A program made the position numbers and the translations under genes. From contig JAJLRJ010000009.1 in assembly GCA_024195265.1 (NCBI GenBank), forward strand, positions 9,020,791-9,084,790: a stretch of 64,000 nucleotides of DNA, given 5' to 3'. Positions 20,893 through 31,805 of this stretch are shown here, piece by piece. The stretch's first letter is position 1. Every line of letters starts with the position of its first letter. The notes under the pieces are model-generated. The model searched no databases, was not told the origin of the DNA, and worked only from the letters and a program-made list of their open reading frames with translations. The stretch comes from Dendrophyllia cribrosa (lineage: Eukaryota > Cnidaria > Anthozoa > Scleractinia > Dendrophylliidae).

Positions 20893-20966
20893 CGCTGGTC
20901 AATCATTATCCCCATACCTTATTTCAACTGAGTATGAATGGGAGTGTTGTGAAATAGTATACTATT
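20893..20966 (+). repeat. Ngaro split direct repeat B2 (3' end of element)
   Basis: Copy of B1 that closes the element; it ends TACTATT, the same heptamer that starts A1. Confidence 0.9.
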
Positions 20967-21719
20967 TTTTCTAGTAAATGACAATAACAAAAAAAGTAAG
21001 TTTCTATTATCACTATGCCCTTCAAGATTTGCATTAGGTAGCTACATCGGGTGTAATACCATTTTTTTCTCTCGTTCGATCTTCGTCATCTTCGATTAAG
21101 CGTCTCCAACCTGGAGCTCAAATGCTTCGAATAGGCGCCGTATTTTTATTGAGGACCGCGACACTTACTGTTGGGCGGCGCTTGTTGTTATTTTTGCTGT
21201 CATGGGCAGTCCTTAATTACGGGAGGTGGTTTTTTTTTTCGATGATATACCATACGCCTTATTCGTCGATATTATTTAATTTCATAGTTTATTTTTATAA
21301 TGTAGATTGTACTGTTATGTTATTATTTGTTCATAGCTATTAAAAGGTTTGCACTGAATTTAATAATATACACAAACAGACGATAAGTCTGCTTACAGTT
21401 GTTCGTTTTTTCCTGATTCTGTGTCCGACTTGTAATTTATTTAAATTTAATTTAGTGCTTGTCTCCACTATCCCCCCTGGTTAATTCTTGCAAGCAGCAA
21501 GCAAGCATGAAAGATATCTAACTAGAATAAATCATCTGAATAATAGAATGGTATTGTAAAAATAAAATTATTTTTTATTATTATTATTGTTGAAGAAGCG
21601 GTGGTATAGTTTGGCAGGACAGACGGGACCCGCGATACTTCGCCGCAAAACAGCCGTTGCTCCCGTAGTTGTATAAATAAGGCGTTCGCTCCCTTAAGGC
21701 TGGTTTTCACTAGGATATA
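20967..21719. other. Gene-free stretch downstream of Ngaro
   Basis: AT-rich, with T-runs and no repeat boundary or coding domain that I recognise. Open frames of 60-110 codons here show no family features. Confidence 0.4.
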
Positions 21720-23215
21720 AGGCTGGTTTTCACTAGCGCATAAGTATAACGCTAGTGAGAACAGCATCAACATAAGCATAAACATAAGCACGAGCATAAG
21801 AAGAACCAACACACTTGTTTTTCTTAATATATAGATGTCACTAGGAATCACCGCGACATAAGCATAAGCACAAGAAAAACAGAAATGTCCGTTCTTCTTG
21901 TGCTTATGCTTATGTCGCGGTAACTCCTAGTGAGAACAACATAAGAAAAACAAGTGTGTTTGTTCTTCTTCTGCTTCGTGCTTATGGTTATGCTTGTGCG
22001 CGTGCGCTGAGTGAAAACCATCCTATCAGCATAAGCATAAGAACACCCCTCTGTAACAGAACCGGTGAAACCCGACCCAGTGGCCCTTTTAACTCCACCC
22101 AGTGAAAATTTAGCCTCCCCGGTTACCTTGTGAATATATTGTTTTTACCCGATTTTTTTTTTTTTGCTTCCCTAGTGTGACTTTTACATAAGCGTTTGTT
22201 TAATATTTGTTTTAAAAAAAGCAAAACAGCAACATCGACAAAAAATAATCAGAAACCGATTGTAAAAAAAGAAAAAGAACACTGTAGAGCGGAAAGGGGT
22301 CTGTCCCATACCACAACAAGACCGTAAATTGCGGGAAACAAAAAACACGTAACACTACAACTACTGAACATACCAACGAGTCAAAGATGGCGGACACTAG
22401 TTCAGAAACGGATAGCTCTTCGTCCTTGCCTGATTTTTTCCGACGAAAGTATTACCGCCTATGAATATCACATCCGAAAACGACACTGATACGTGTTCAG
22501 TGTAGCATTTGTCCCTTATTAGCTGATACGTGTTCAGTGCGTATTGACCTTAAGGCTACTTTCAGTACAGGGACGGCGTAACCGGGGGGACTGTTAAGTT
22601 AAGTTATGCCAGGAAAAATGTATCAAGTATTATTATTACGTATCAAGCTAACAACATCTATCTGTAAGCACTACAAATACCTGTCATTTTACACTTGATC
22701 AAGATTGATTTTTTTAAAGAAATATCTCTCGTGGAGAATGCTGAAAATAGCATTTCCGAGCCTCTAAATTTCAAAATCGTCAGATAAATACGGACACCTC
22801 TTCTGAAACCCATGCTACGCGCCTGCTAAGGCAGTAGCCATCTGTCATTAACATTTAAATAACTGATTATTTTTTACCTTTGGAGGGAGGGCTTAATATA
22901 GTATATTAAGGTAGGTTAATTATTGAATAAACCTACTAGACAATTAAAAAAAGTGGAAAATTAGCCGACCCGTTGAAAAAATTAGTTTTTTTCGAAAATC
23001 TGGTTAGGATTTAGAATCCACCGGGTCTGTTACAGAGGGGTGTATAAGAGCATAAGCAAGAGACACCAGCGACATAAGCATAAGCATGATTCGTTCTTCT
23101 TAATTATGCTTATGTCGCTGGTGTCTCACTTGCTTATGCTCTTATGCTTATGGCTGGTTTCACTAGCGCAAAAGCATGAGCATAACCCTTGTAAGAACAG
23201 CATCAACATAACATC
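21720..23215. mobile_element. ATAAGC-rich foldback MITE(s), interrupted
   Basis: Two copies of GGCTGGTTTTCACTAG-like ends (21720-21740 and about 23150) surround palindromic segments made of repeated ATAAGC/GCTTAT hexamers. A 999-bp TIR element at 22044-23042 splits the structure. Confidence 0.65.
22044..23042. mobile_element. TIR element nested in the ATAAGC element
   Basis: Ends CACCCCTCTGTAACAGA...CCGGTG and the inverse, about 24 bp. Flanks CATAAGAA and TATAAGAG are an imperfect 8-bp duplication, which would fit a hAT-like element. There is no transposase frame. Confidence 0.75.
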
Positions 23216-23656
23216 AGGTAGTGCATTTACTGATATAACGTAAGCAAATTAAACCCATTTGAAAGGCTCACCGACGCGACAGAATATGTGGTAGTAGTAC
23301 AGTAGTTGAGGCGTATTGGCGTGGGATGTACACCAGACCATGTTCGAATGATACGTTACCAAAGCGTACTCGGGCACACATCCACTTTATATATCTATGT
23401 TAGGCAAGATGGATTGTAGTTTTACTTTGCGACGATGCGCTTGATCCATTTATCAACTCCGTCACATAAACGGTAATTATTATCAATATACGTTACGCGG
23501 CCAAATAAGAAACTGCCTTCGAGAAAACACGCGTGAGTGGCGGGCGATATTGAATTTGACGGGCTGCAAACGCATTTACGGCCCTGTTTCTGATAAACTT
23601 TTTTTTCTTATTAAATGAATTTGTACGATTTGGACTTGAGTATTGATAATAATGAT

Positions 23657-23791
23657 AATCACATGACTTTTGGAAAGCATATAGTTTATTTGTGTCCCTC
23701 GTAGCATCATTTGCACCCTCGCTCCGCTCGGGCGCAAATGATGCTACTCGGGCCACAAATAAACTATATGCCCTCCAAAAGTCATGTGATT
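23657..23791. repeat. Strong palindrome (foldback)
   Basis: Arms AATCACATGACTTTTGG... and inverse, each about 60 bp, meeting at TCGCTCCGCTCG. The hairpin tip contains inverted GCAAATGATGCTAC. Confidence 0.85.
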
Positions 23792-24254
23792 GTCCTATTG
23801 AACAAGGACACTGACTATAAAAGGAACCTTGGCCTGGCCAAGCCGCCAGTCATTTCACACTTGACACCAAACTGTCAACATCACGTGCATCCGCTCGCCA
23901 ATGGAGAACCGTTACCGGCGCGAAATTCAAATTTGGAAAGCTAAAATATTATATTCATGCTATAAGGCGCATAAATTCAAATAATGTTTTTAGTTTTATT
24001 TTTATAATTCGACAGTCTTCATAACCCTGGTTCAATTTTTTCCCCTTGTTTTTATGTGTATAGTAATGTATAATAGTAGGTATAAAACAAAATATAAAAG
24101 TTGAACCAAGGATGAAAAATCAAATGAACCACAACATAAACATTAAACTCCAGACTGCAAACTACCTGGAAGGAAAACTATCTCAAGGAAATTGCTAAAT
24201 CTGAATTTTGTTCCCTAAAAATGGAACATATTTAATACATGTAGAAAGTTTTAC
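23792..24254. other. Non-coding stretch 3' of the KDZ exons
   Basis: I searched this for the expected next KDZ exon on the minus strand and found none, so the gene seems truncated here. Confidence 0.4.
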
Positions 24255-24540
24255 CTTGGGACAAGCAGGGCAAGCTGGGGCTTTCAGTGGACAAACTTCA
24301 TCTTCGGAACAACACAGGAGAGCTTTTGTATGATACCTGTTGCAAAAAAACACAGTTACATATTAAACATGTGATTTTGCACAATAACTGACTTCTGGAA
24401 AGAAATAGAGAGAATGACACTGTTATTAGCTGATAATTATTATTATTGAGACATTGTTACCAAACGGACATAATTGTTAAGCCACCTGAATTCCTCAAAG
24501 CTGTCCAGAAATTGCTCGTAAATCTTCCTCTTCTACAATT

Positions 24541-25072
24541 AAAATTATAAAGAACAGTTTTTTTAAACAAAAAAAAACATAGAATGAAATATGTCACTCA
24601 AAAGAACCTCCTGTGAGTGTCTGATAACCCTTGGCTAGCAGCACAAGTGGAGTAAAAGAAAATTTAAACATTTATGTACCTGAAAATGGAATTGGCATAA
24701 CACATACAATGTATACAGTAATAATGAAGAATAATAAAATATTAATACTAGTAATATGCTGTTCTTCTTATGTGTACTTCATTCTTCTTGAGGTCATGAC
24801 AGGACTTCTCCTGTTTTGTAGAGAGTTTGTACATTTTAAGTCCCAATCAGTATCACTTCGCCCAAGGTTAAGGGTCTGGGAGGAATATTTGTCTGCTGGC
24901 CCTTACATACAGCTGTATTTTGTGAGGATATACATGTACCTCACAATAAAGTATATCTATATAAACATACAAATGACTCTTTTGAACATGTCATTGAACA
25001 CATGAGATTTCACAGGAATAACAAATGAAAAATAAAAGAAATGTGTATTTCCACTCCCAGTAGTTGCAGTTA
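24541..25072. other. Intron of the KDZ gene
   Basis: Between exons C and B. A plus-strand open frame at 24631-25005 has no recognisable domain and lies within this intron. Confidence 0.45.
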
Positions 25073-25310
25073 TTATAAGTAAAAACAGCAAACCTTTATC
25101 AGAGGGTTGGCAGTGAATTCCAAAGCCTTGACTAAATCAAAAATGGAAACTTGGCATTCCATCACAAGAGCCAGGGCAAACTGCATCAGTTTTGCGGTGA
25201 ACGCTAAGGTTGCTTCCACAGGAGTAGCAGGCCACAAACTTTGCCAAAGGAAACTCTCTGAAACACTATGGCAAGTGCAACAAACAATCTTCACTACATG
25301 CTGACCACCT

Positions 25311-26680
25311 TCAGAAGAATATTTTAAAACAACAACAAAATTAATGGAATGATGGCAATTAATGTTTAGACCAAACGGCACCCACCAAAAGTAGACTGTT
25401 GCAGAACAGGATCCCAGAAGCCTCAGGCCCAAAGAATAGCTCTGCCTGGACACATAAATATTTTGCCATAGAATCTGATATTTTACAGGTGGGGCTCCTA
25501 ACTTATCAGCCTATTCCTTTGTGGGCTCCTTCAAAACTTTTTTTCTTAGTAAACAGCTTTGCTAGTATTATCTGAATAAGAAATTTTAGACTTAAATAGC
25601 AGGCATAAAAATGAACATTACAGTTAATGTAGAGTTCTAAAAATTCAAAACTATGCAATCCATGTAATCTAAAAAACTCTAAAAATAGATATATCTAGCG
25701 CTTTGTGTCCAAAATTTTGGACGCAGACATTCGTTATTCTGAAACTCGCGTGCAGGCTCCCCTTTGCCAGCGCTTGGCGCCGCTAATTAGTGCCCCTCTG
25801 AGCCAGGAGCCTGTTCGTAGGCTAGGGATATTTGTACTCGTTTCGCACACTCCACAAGTGGAATTGGATAATAATAATGTGCATTGTGTATTGCCGTGGG
25901 CTTCATTACAGGTTAGGGGGTAAGATGGGTTAAAAGAAAGGGGACTCATTAAAGCTGAATTACAGTCCGTACTGCGCAATCTTGGGGTTTGTTTTCATTT
26001 TTTGTTTTGAATCGTTGATATGTTACACTTCGGTAATAGCATACATGGATTAAATGGGAGAAACCACTGAGTAAACCAAGTCCACCATTACGGCCGTTGT
26101 GTTTACGAATTATTATTGTTTGGCAAGGATATCTGACATTAATAATGAAGGAAAAGGTAAGTTTGTCCCGTTATTTTCATTTTGGCTGGTAAACGTTCCT
26201 TGTTTGTGAGCCTCACAAACATTGCCGAACTGTGATTGCACAGCTTGGACTGAAATTATACAATTAATTATAATTATATTTTTCACTAAATTTAAGTTGG
26301 AAAATACAATTTAACATAATTTGGTAATCTTACAGACACATTCAGTTAAAAATTATTTGATTTGGCCTTTGGAGGAAAGTAAGTTAGTAATTGTTGCAAT
26401 TTTCTTTACCTTTTTCATCTATCACAGTTATTTCTCTTGTATACTGGAAAGAGCAGACATGATTATAATTTCCATTAAACAATATCCTGTTAGGAACAGT
26501 GTGCAAAAGCCAAACACCATCCTAATGGACAAATAAAACAAATTTTCAAAATTAATAACAAATTACAGCTGAAATTGAAAGGAACAAATCTGTTGTGTGA
26601 ACGCTTCGTAGAAAAAGGCATACTGAGAAAAAAGGGTCCATCAAAACTCAAACAGATATTAAAGCTTATCATTAAGTTAA
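25311..26680. other. KDZ gene intron, no recognised gene
   Basis: AT-rich. A plus-strand phrase AAAAG|GTAAGT near 26155 resembles a donor, but no coding exon could be assigned to it. Confidence 0.35.
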
Positions 26681-27834
26681 TTGCGTCGACGAAGGAGACG
26701 CTTCCTAATCTTGTCGGCTAAGCGGAACGAATCGAGAAATGTGTCGGTACCAAATCTGCGCCATTTTGAAACGTCACAATAGTATCCAGCATTCTTAGCG
26801 CGTCGTCTAGGCTAAGCGGAACGAATCGAGAAAAGTGTCGGTACCAAATCTGCGCCATTTTGAAACGTCACAATAGTATCCAGCATCGCGTGGAAATCAG
26901 GCATCATCCTGGAGAGCTGGGGTTCCGAAATGTCACATGTGAATAATCTATTTGTCTTGATTTAGTTTCGGATATTTTCCCGATTTTGGAATCGTACGGC
27001 TCAATATTTCAATGCCTAGTAAAAGTACGCAGTGGAAAAATTGGACGAAGGTTCTTCTCCGGACCGAGTAAGTTGTTGGGTCTCTTTGGAATCAAGCAAG
27101 AAGTTACAGATTTTCCTCGCTGCCGTTCTGGTATGTTTTGAATGTTCTATCTTGATTTTGCTGTGGTTCTCTGCCTGATTTGGGAAGCTTTCACCTAAAT
27201 ACCGACGTCGTTCTTCGCGATGTTCTACGGTACGGTGCAATTCGCTTATGTCTTGTAGCAATAATTCACTGACCGGCCGCGCCAGGCGAACGCAGATAAT
27301 TTAACTTTACAGTGCTCGAAATAGCGCCTGTATCGGGCGCATTTGCGACTAAAGATTTCGCAGTTTTGTGACTAAAATTTGTCTAGCTAATAAAGGAATT
27401 ATATTCAACAGTCTTGTGTCTTACTTGCAATTGGTAGTTGTAATTTTATCCGAAAAATCTTGCGAAATTTCACGTTGAATGTTGCGTGACTTAAACGTCG
27501 AAATTTCCCATTCCGGTTCCGGTATTGGTACATGTACTGAGGAGTATGATTCAGAATCGGAGAAATAACCGAAATGAAATCAAGACAAATATACTATTTG
27601 TATGTCGGAAAAATCTGAGACCTTTCGGGTACACAGCACGGCAGGATTTTGCCCGATTCCACGGCGATAGCGTGAATTTGTTTGATGACGGCCCGACGTT
27701 TTTGCCTGCGTGACATATCTCGCGACATAGCCCTTTTCAACAGTGGCTGAATTAATTCATGAAACTGAGGTACTAGGCTAAGACGAGGTGCCACGGGATA
27801 AGGAGACGCACTATAATCTATGATTACTACTAGT
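26681..27834. repeat. Interspersed repeat, copy 1
   Basis: Starts TTGCGTCGACGAAGGAGACG and ends ATTACTACTAGT; a second copy lies at 48560-49788 in the same orientation with about 90% or better identity by eye. Both carry an internal duplication of the GAATCGAGAA...GTCGGTACCAAATC block. A minus-strand frame (ELHRTVEHREERR..YLGESF) is preserved in both copies, but I cannot assign it. No TIRs seen. Confidence 0.85.
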
Positions 27835-28439
27835 TATGCAAATAAATAAATTACTTACCAGTCTACTCTTTTCTTCTAGAAAATAAAGAAAACTGCATGT
27901 ACTAACTTCTTAAACTCGATAAAGGCGAAACATACCTTTTTAACTTCTGGCTGGTGAAAATGGTGTTTTGTTTGGTGCAGCCGATTGCAGCAATCAAGGC
28001 AATAGTAGGCGGTAAAACTACAATCCCTGCATCGGCTCTCGACACCTTTACTGCAGTCGCTCTCAACACATTTCTGCGGTACAAAGCCTTCCAGTTGAAG
28101 AGAGGACTTAAGTAGGGTCATTCGCAAGGCTTCCCAATTTTTGGATAACCGCTCTTTCCGCATTTTGTATTGCGTGGAGCAAGAGGGCACTTCATCCTCT
28201 AGATCTACAGATTCTGCGTCGTCCCCCAGATTAAGGTATGAACCTTCCTCTTGTTCTTGCACAGTATGTGTATCTTGTTCCGGTGGCAGGGCAGACGGAA
28301 GGTTGACGGTCGACCTTTGCCTCTTGTTTGTTCTGTCGATCACTTTAAAGGACGAATATCCTTTCCTCTTACCTGGCCCGAAAAACATGCCTTCGGAATC
28401 AACAAAATCCAATATGGCGTCTCCTGTCAACACATGCAG

Positions 28440-28578
28440 ACAATTATCTCACTCATCCACCCCTCCCCTAGTACAAGATTTGTATTGGGTTCACTTGATA
28501 ACAATGCATTAATTTACTGGTTACAACGTCATTACATTTCCAGTAGTTACTGGGTTACAACGTGAGGAACGGGTGGCC
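28440..28578. repeat. Right terminal inverted repeat of the putative KDZ element
   Basis: Inverted counterpart of 3304-3445, ending GGAACGGGTGGCC. KDZ exon A starts only 17 bp inside it. Confidence 0.8.
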
Positions 28579-28583
28579 TGAGC

Positions 28584-28920
28584 CAGGGGCGGATCCAGGA
28601 ATTTTCTGACATGGGGGGTCCGGGTGCATGTCCCCCGGAAAATTTTCAGTTCCGATTTTGCCCTGTAAAACTCCATTTCCGGCATTCCTAAGAGTCAAAA
28701 AGCGTTTGTTAAGTCAAAAACTTGGCAATCAGTCAATTGCTGGAAATGAAACAACTACGTATAAAATAATTTTATTCTATTATTTTTATGAACCACATGG
28801 GGGACACAGGTTAACCTGCGTTCAGGCGCTCTTTTTTTCGAAGGGAAAGTCGGCGGATAGCGGGGAGGAACGAGGGGTGGAAAAAAAAAGAACGCCTGAT
28901 ACATTTATTTAACGACCCGC
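28584..28920. repeat. Interspersed repeat of the GGCGGATCCAGG type
   Basis: Begins CCAGGGGCGGATCCAGG, passes a GGGGGGTCCGGG segment and an AACCTGCGTTCAGGCGCTC segment. Inverted relatives of these segments occur at 43936-44096. It abuts the right end of the KDZ repeat. Confidence 0.6.
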
Positions 28921-30347
28921 CTGCCGCCCCCAAATTAAGAAATCTGTCAACAGCGATGTTATCGAAAAATGTAGCCAATCAGATTTAACCGGATATCACA
29001 TTGCTTGTTGTTTACAGTTGGCGCTTGGCAGACTTTGCGACTTGCCGCCTTCGTATAATTTCTCAGTGAAAGGCGGATATTACCATCTTCCCGGCATGCA
29101 CTGCGAACAAACTATATTATCAAACGGCGGCGACCCGCAAGCAGCTCATTTTACACAGACGCCGTTGAGGTTGGAGGTCAGTTGGTCGTAGCGGAAACCT
29201 TTCAAAAGAAATCTACGTTAACCTATTTATTCTATAATCACCTTTACAGAATATTTTCCATTTCGGGTTATGTTTACAGTTTGCTTTAAGGCGGCTTAAC
29301 TTCCCAGACGGTCAGAAACTCACGATAAGCGTCGCGTGATAGACGCTTGAAATCTCTTCACAGATTTATGGAATCAATAAACCGTCTCGTCATTTCAAAA
29401 GAATGCTGGCTTATATTTGAAGAAATATCCGTATATTTGCTTGCTTGCTTTGACTTATTAAACCTAACACTGGTGAACAGAGCCGGTGAAATAATTCCCA
29501 CTAACTGAAAATATGAAACAACAGCTACTCAGCTCAACCACTCAGCACACGACTGCCCTGCTGTGTTTGTTTACGGTTATGTTATTTTTAGTTCAAAATC
29601 GATCTTCGCTTTTCTCGTTATTTTCTGACTTTTCTATGGTACGAGCACTAATCATTCAGCTTCATTTCATTTTACATTTTGCTGTGAGCAAAATAAAACT
29701 CGAATCGGTCCACAAATGCAAATGAATCATCTCACAAACGACGCGCCACTTGAAGCTTGCCGGATGTTGTCACTTTCAATTCAACGCCAATAAAAACAAA
29801 CAGACGCCGAAATAGATCACTTTCAACTTCAAAATTTAGGATGAAATCGTGGAGTCAATTGGGTTCAATTAGGTTTTCGAGAAAGTTTATACCTTTAATG
29901 ACTGGAATTGGGTATTATTTGGCTTTTGACTCGCCTTTTTTGAATCGATCCAACCAATTTAAAATATGCATTACCGATGACTACAAACAAACATGGACGA
30001 CAACAAACATGGACGACAACAGTATTGTTTTATTTCTATGCCTTGACATTTATGCGAGGAAATCCATGTACAACTTTGACTAAAATACGTGCGTTCTTCG
30101 GTTCCAGCGGAAGTCATTCAACTGAATTTTACCCAAAGCACGCTGGGAAGACGGTAATATCCTCCGTGCTAGTAAAAATGTTTAGTTTTCCGATCAGTGA
30201 AAAATGGCAAGTTGAGATGTCGGTAATGAAATCATTGGACAAGCACAGCTACTTTTGCAAAGCTAGTTTAACCTGCCGTAGGTGCACTGTAGAAAGAGCT
30301 GTGTAACAGCTGAAAGAATTATTTTATCCGAGATTTGATCAAGAGCG
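28921..30347. other. No gene recognised
   Basis: Unique-looking, moderately AT-rich sequence with a few 70-110-codon open frames lacking domains. It may be host intergenic or promoter sequence. Confidence 0.35.
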
Positions 30348-30352
30348 CGAGC

Positions 30353-30548
30353 TATAACGTTAAGTGAAATCTACATACGAGATTATGGAGACGAACCGCC
30401 GGTTTAATACATGTCAGCCATTACAAGATCAGCGAGCACATGCGAGCACATCCGGGATAAATGTATAACTTAACATACTGCGCAAGTCCAAACTTGATTT
30501 GTCACACGTGATATGCGTGACAATGATACGCGTGACAATATCGTTACA
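30353..30548 (-). repeat. Gypsy 3' LTR
   Basis: 196 bp. A polypurine tract, GAAGGGAGA on the minus strand, directly precedes it (plus-strand 30549-30557). Confidence 0.9.
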
Positions 30549-30800
30549 TCTCCCTTCGTTTAAATGAAATAAAAAAAAACAAAACAAAACAAACACCAAT
30601 AGCCAAAGGAAGCTTTAGCAATGGTGCACGAACTAACTATGAAGTTCAATGTTTCTCTGTTGTGTAACAAACAAGCCAAAAAGGAAAATTGGGAATGGTA
30701 CAGTAACTAGCTATAATGTTCACTGTTCAAAACTGGTCGATAACCGATCAATTTCCTTTTTCTTCATCGTTCACTGTTCAATGGCCTCTGTGAAGTCACA

Positions 30801-31217
30801 CTAGACACAGAAGTCTTTCAGATAAGCAGGTTTCCTAACAATTCTGCCACTTCTAGTCGTAACCGGAGCAGGATCAGTAGCTTCCCTTGGTTGAGCATCC
30901 GTTGGCAGACCATTGGCAGGAGGTTGTACATCTGAAACACGAGGCATCCGTGGTGTAGGAGATACAGAAGGCAACTGCAATACAGGAGATGCCGAAGGCA
31001 ACTGACATGCACCCTCAGGATGTTCCGGCGTAGACAACTTAGGTAGCACCAGCTCTTCATCATGGTTTGGTTGGTACCTCTCAGGAACCTTGTAGAGATG
31101 GGAACGGTTGCGGCGATAAAGTCGACCATCTTCAGTGCGAACATTGTAGGAGCGTACATATACGTGCTGATCAACTTGCGCCTTGAACCATTTCGACCGA
31201 CGATTAAGGGGTCGGAC
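30801..31217 (-). pseudogene. Gypsy Pol C-terminal tail
   Basis: Same frame as the integrase core upstream but separated from it by a TGA at 31218-31220. It encodes a Pro-rich tail ending TTRSGRIVRKPAYLKDF, typical of the end of Ty3/Gypsy integrases. Confidence 0.7.
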
Positions 31218-31805
31218 TCACACCACATCTCCTTCTTGTAGAGGCTGTAGTACCTTGGCTCCTCTGTTGTAATACAAGGCTTGTTTCAATTTTCTCTCTT
31301 GTAACTTGTCGCCCACATCAGGCACCAACTGTGGCTGCAGCAACTGACTAGCTATGGGTAGGGAAGTTCGGGTTCTGCGTGAGAAGAGACGTTGTGCAGG
31401 GGAGCTGTCCATCCCTTCCGATGGTGTGTTCCTAAAGTCCAGTAGCGACAACTGTGGGTCACGTCTCGCGTCAAGAGCTTTCTTTAGGATTTGCTTTGCT
31501 GTTTTAACACTATTCTCTGCCTTGCCGTTGGACTGAAGGTACCGCGGCGAGGTCCTAATGTGTTCAAACTGGTACTGCTCTGCAAACTGCTGGAACTCTC
31601 TGCAGTCAAACTGTGGTCCATTGTTTAAGCCCGTATCTAGCCAGATGGGGCTTAAGTTTATCAATAACTTCTTTAGAAGTCTTAGACGTCTGCACATCCA
31701 CTTCGAAGAAGTTGGAATAACGGTCAGTGGTAACCAGGTAGTCAAGGCCGTGGAGCTCAAACAGGTCAGCCGAGATGCTTTGCCAAGGCCTTGACGGTAT
31801 TTCAT
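31218..31805 (-). pseudogene. Gypsy integrase core, frameshifted
   Basis: The C-terminal half of the integrase catalytic core (NGPQFDCREFQQFAEQY, SNGKAENSVKTAKQILKKA with the catalytic Glu) is in a different frame from the Pol frame above it. The shift lies near 31640, where a few codons also seem missing. Only the part downstream of the shift is meaningful. Confidence 0.75.

Larger units (their letters stand above)
12853..20966 (+). mobile_element. Ngaro-type tyrosine-recombinase retrotransposon, complete
   Basis: It has the split-direct-repeat layout A1 (12853-13026), coding region, B1 (20564-20637), A2 (20631-20804), B2 (20893-20966), the hallmark of Ngaro/PAT-type elements. Coding order is Gag-like with a zinc knuckle, RT-RNase H, then tyrosine recombinase, all plus strand. 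No target duplication is expected, since integration uses a recombinase acting on a circle. The three coding blocks are separated by what look like spliceosomal introns. The coding frames are long and open, so the copy looks recent. It is inserted inside the putative KDZ element. Confidence 0.88.
24255..28423 (-). pseudogene. KDZ-type transposase, N-terminal exons only
   Basis: Minus-strand exons, with splice sites: A 27936-28423; B about 25094-25310; C 24486-24532; D 24255-24336. C and D join in phase, as does B to C. Exon A encodes an acidic, Ser-rich N-terminus, then a cysteine cluster (CVESDCSKGVESRCRDC, YYCLDCCNRLHQTKHHFHQ) of the CxC type associated with KDZ transposases. Exon B has VKIVCCTCHS, then FLWQSLWPATP, a typical KDZ motif, and FTAKLMQ/ECQVSIFDLVKAL. 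Exon C gives KRKIYEQFLDSFEEFR and exon D a CC...CPLKAPACPACPK cluster. The catalytic RNase H-fold domain that should follow is absent. A 17-nt microexon between AG and GTAAGT at 27859-27875 is possible but its phase to exon B is unresolved. The A-B intron contains a 1.15-kb repeat insertion. Confidence 0.72.
3304..28578. mobile_element. Putative giant KDZ-type DNA transposon, heavily nested
   Basis: The outermost 142 and 139 bp are inverted copies of each other, differing by about one substitution and one 3-bp indel. Immediately inside the left end is a plus-strand accessory gene (exons to 9742); immediately inside the right end is a minus-strand gene with the cysteine-cluster N-terminus of KDZ (Kyakuja-Dileera-Zisupton) transposases. 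Both genes point inward. Between them lie later insertions: a piggyBac-like MITE, a TTAA palindrome, a Ngaro retrotransposon and others. No target duplication is visible: the left flank ends GTATAATT and the right flank begins TGAGCCAG, where another repeat abuts. The catalytic part of the transposase was not found. The alternative is two separate elements of the same family in opposite orientation. Confidence 0.55.

Noticed and set aside
25311..25453. N-terminal part of the minus-strand frame upstream of KDZ exon B
   Set aside because: It precedes a likely acceptor and lacks KDZ similarity; treated as intron read-through.
3296..28586. Target duplication for the putative giant element
   Set aside because: GTATAATT and TGAGCCAG do not match; I therefore do not claim a TSD.
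29513..30306. Small host genes in 29.5-30.3 kb
   Set aside because: Frames of 70-110 codons overlap one another, lack splice context and domains, and are expected by chance in AT-rich DNA.
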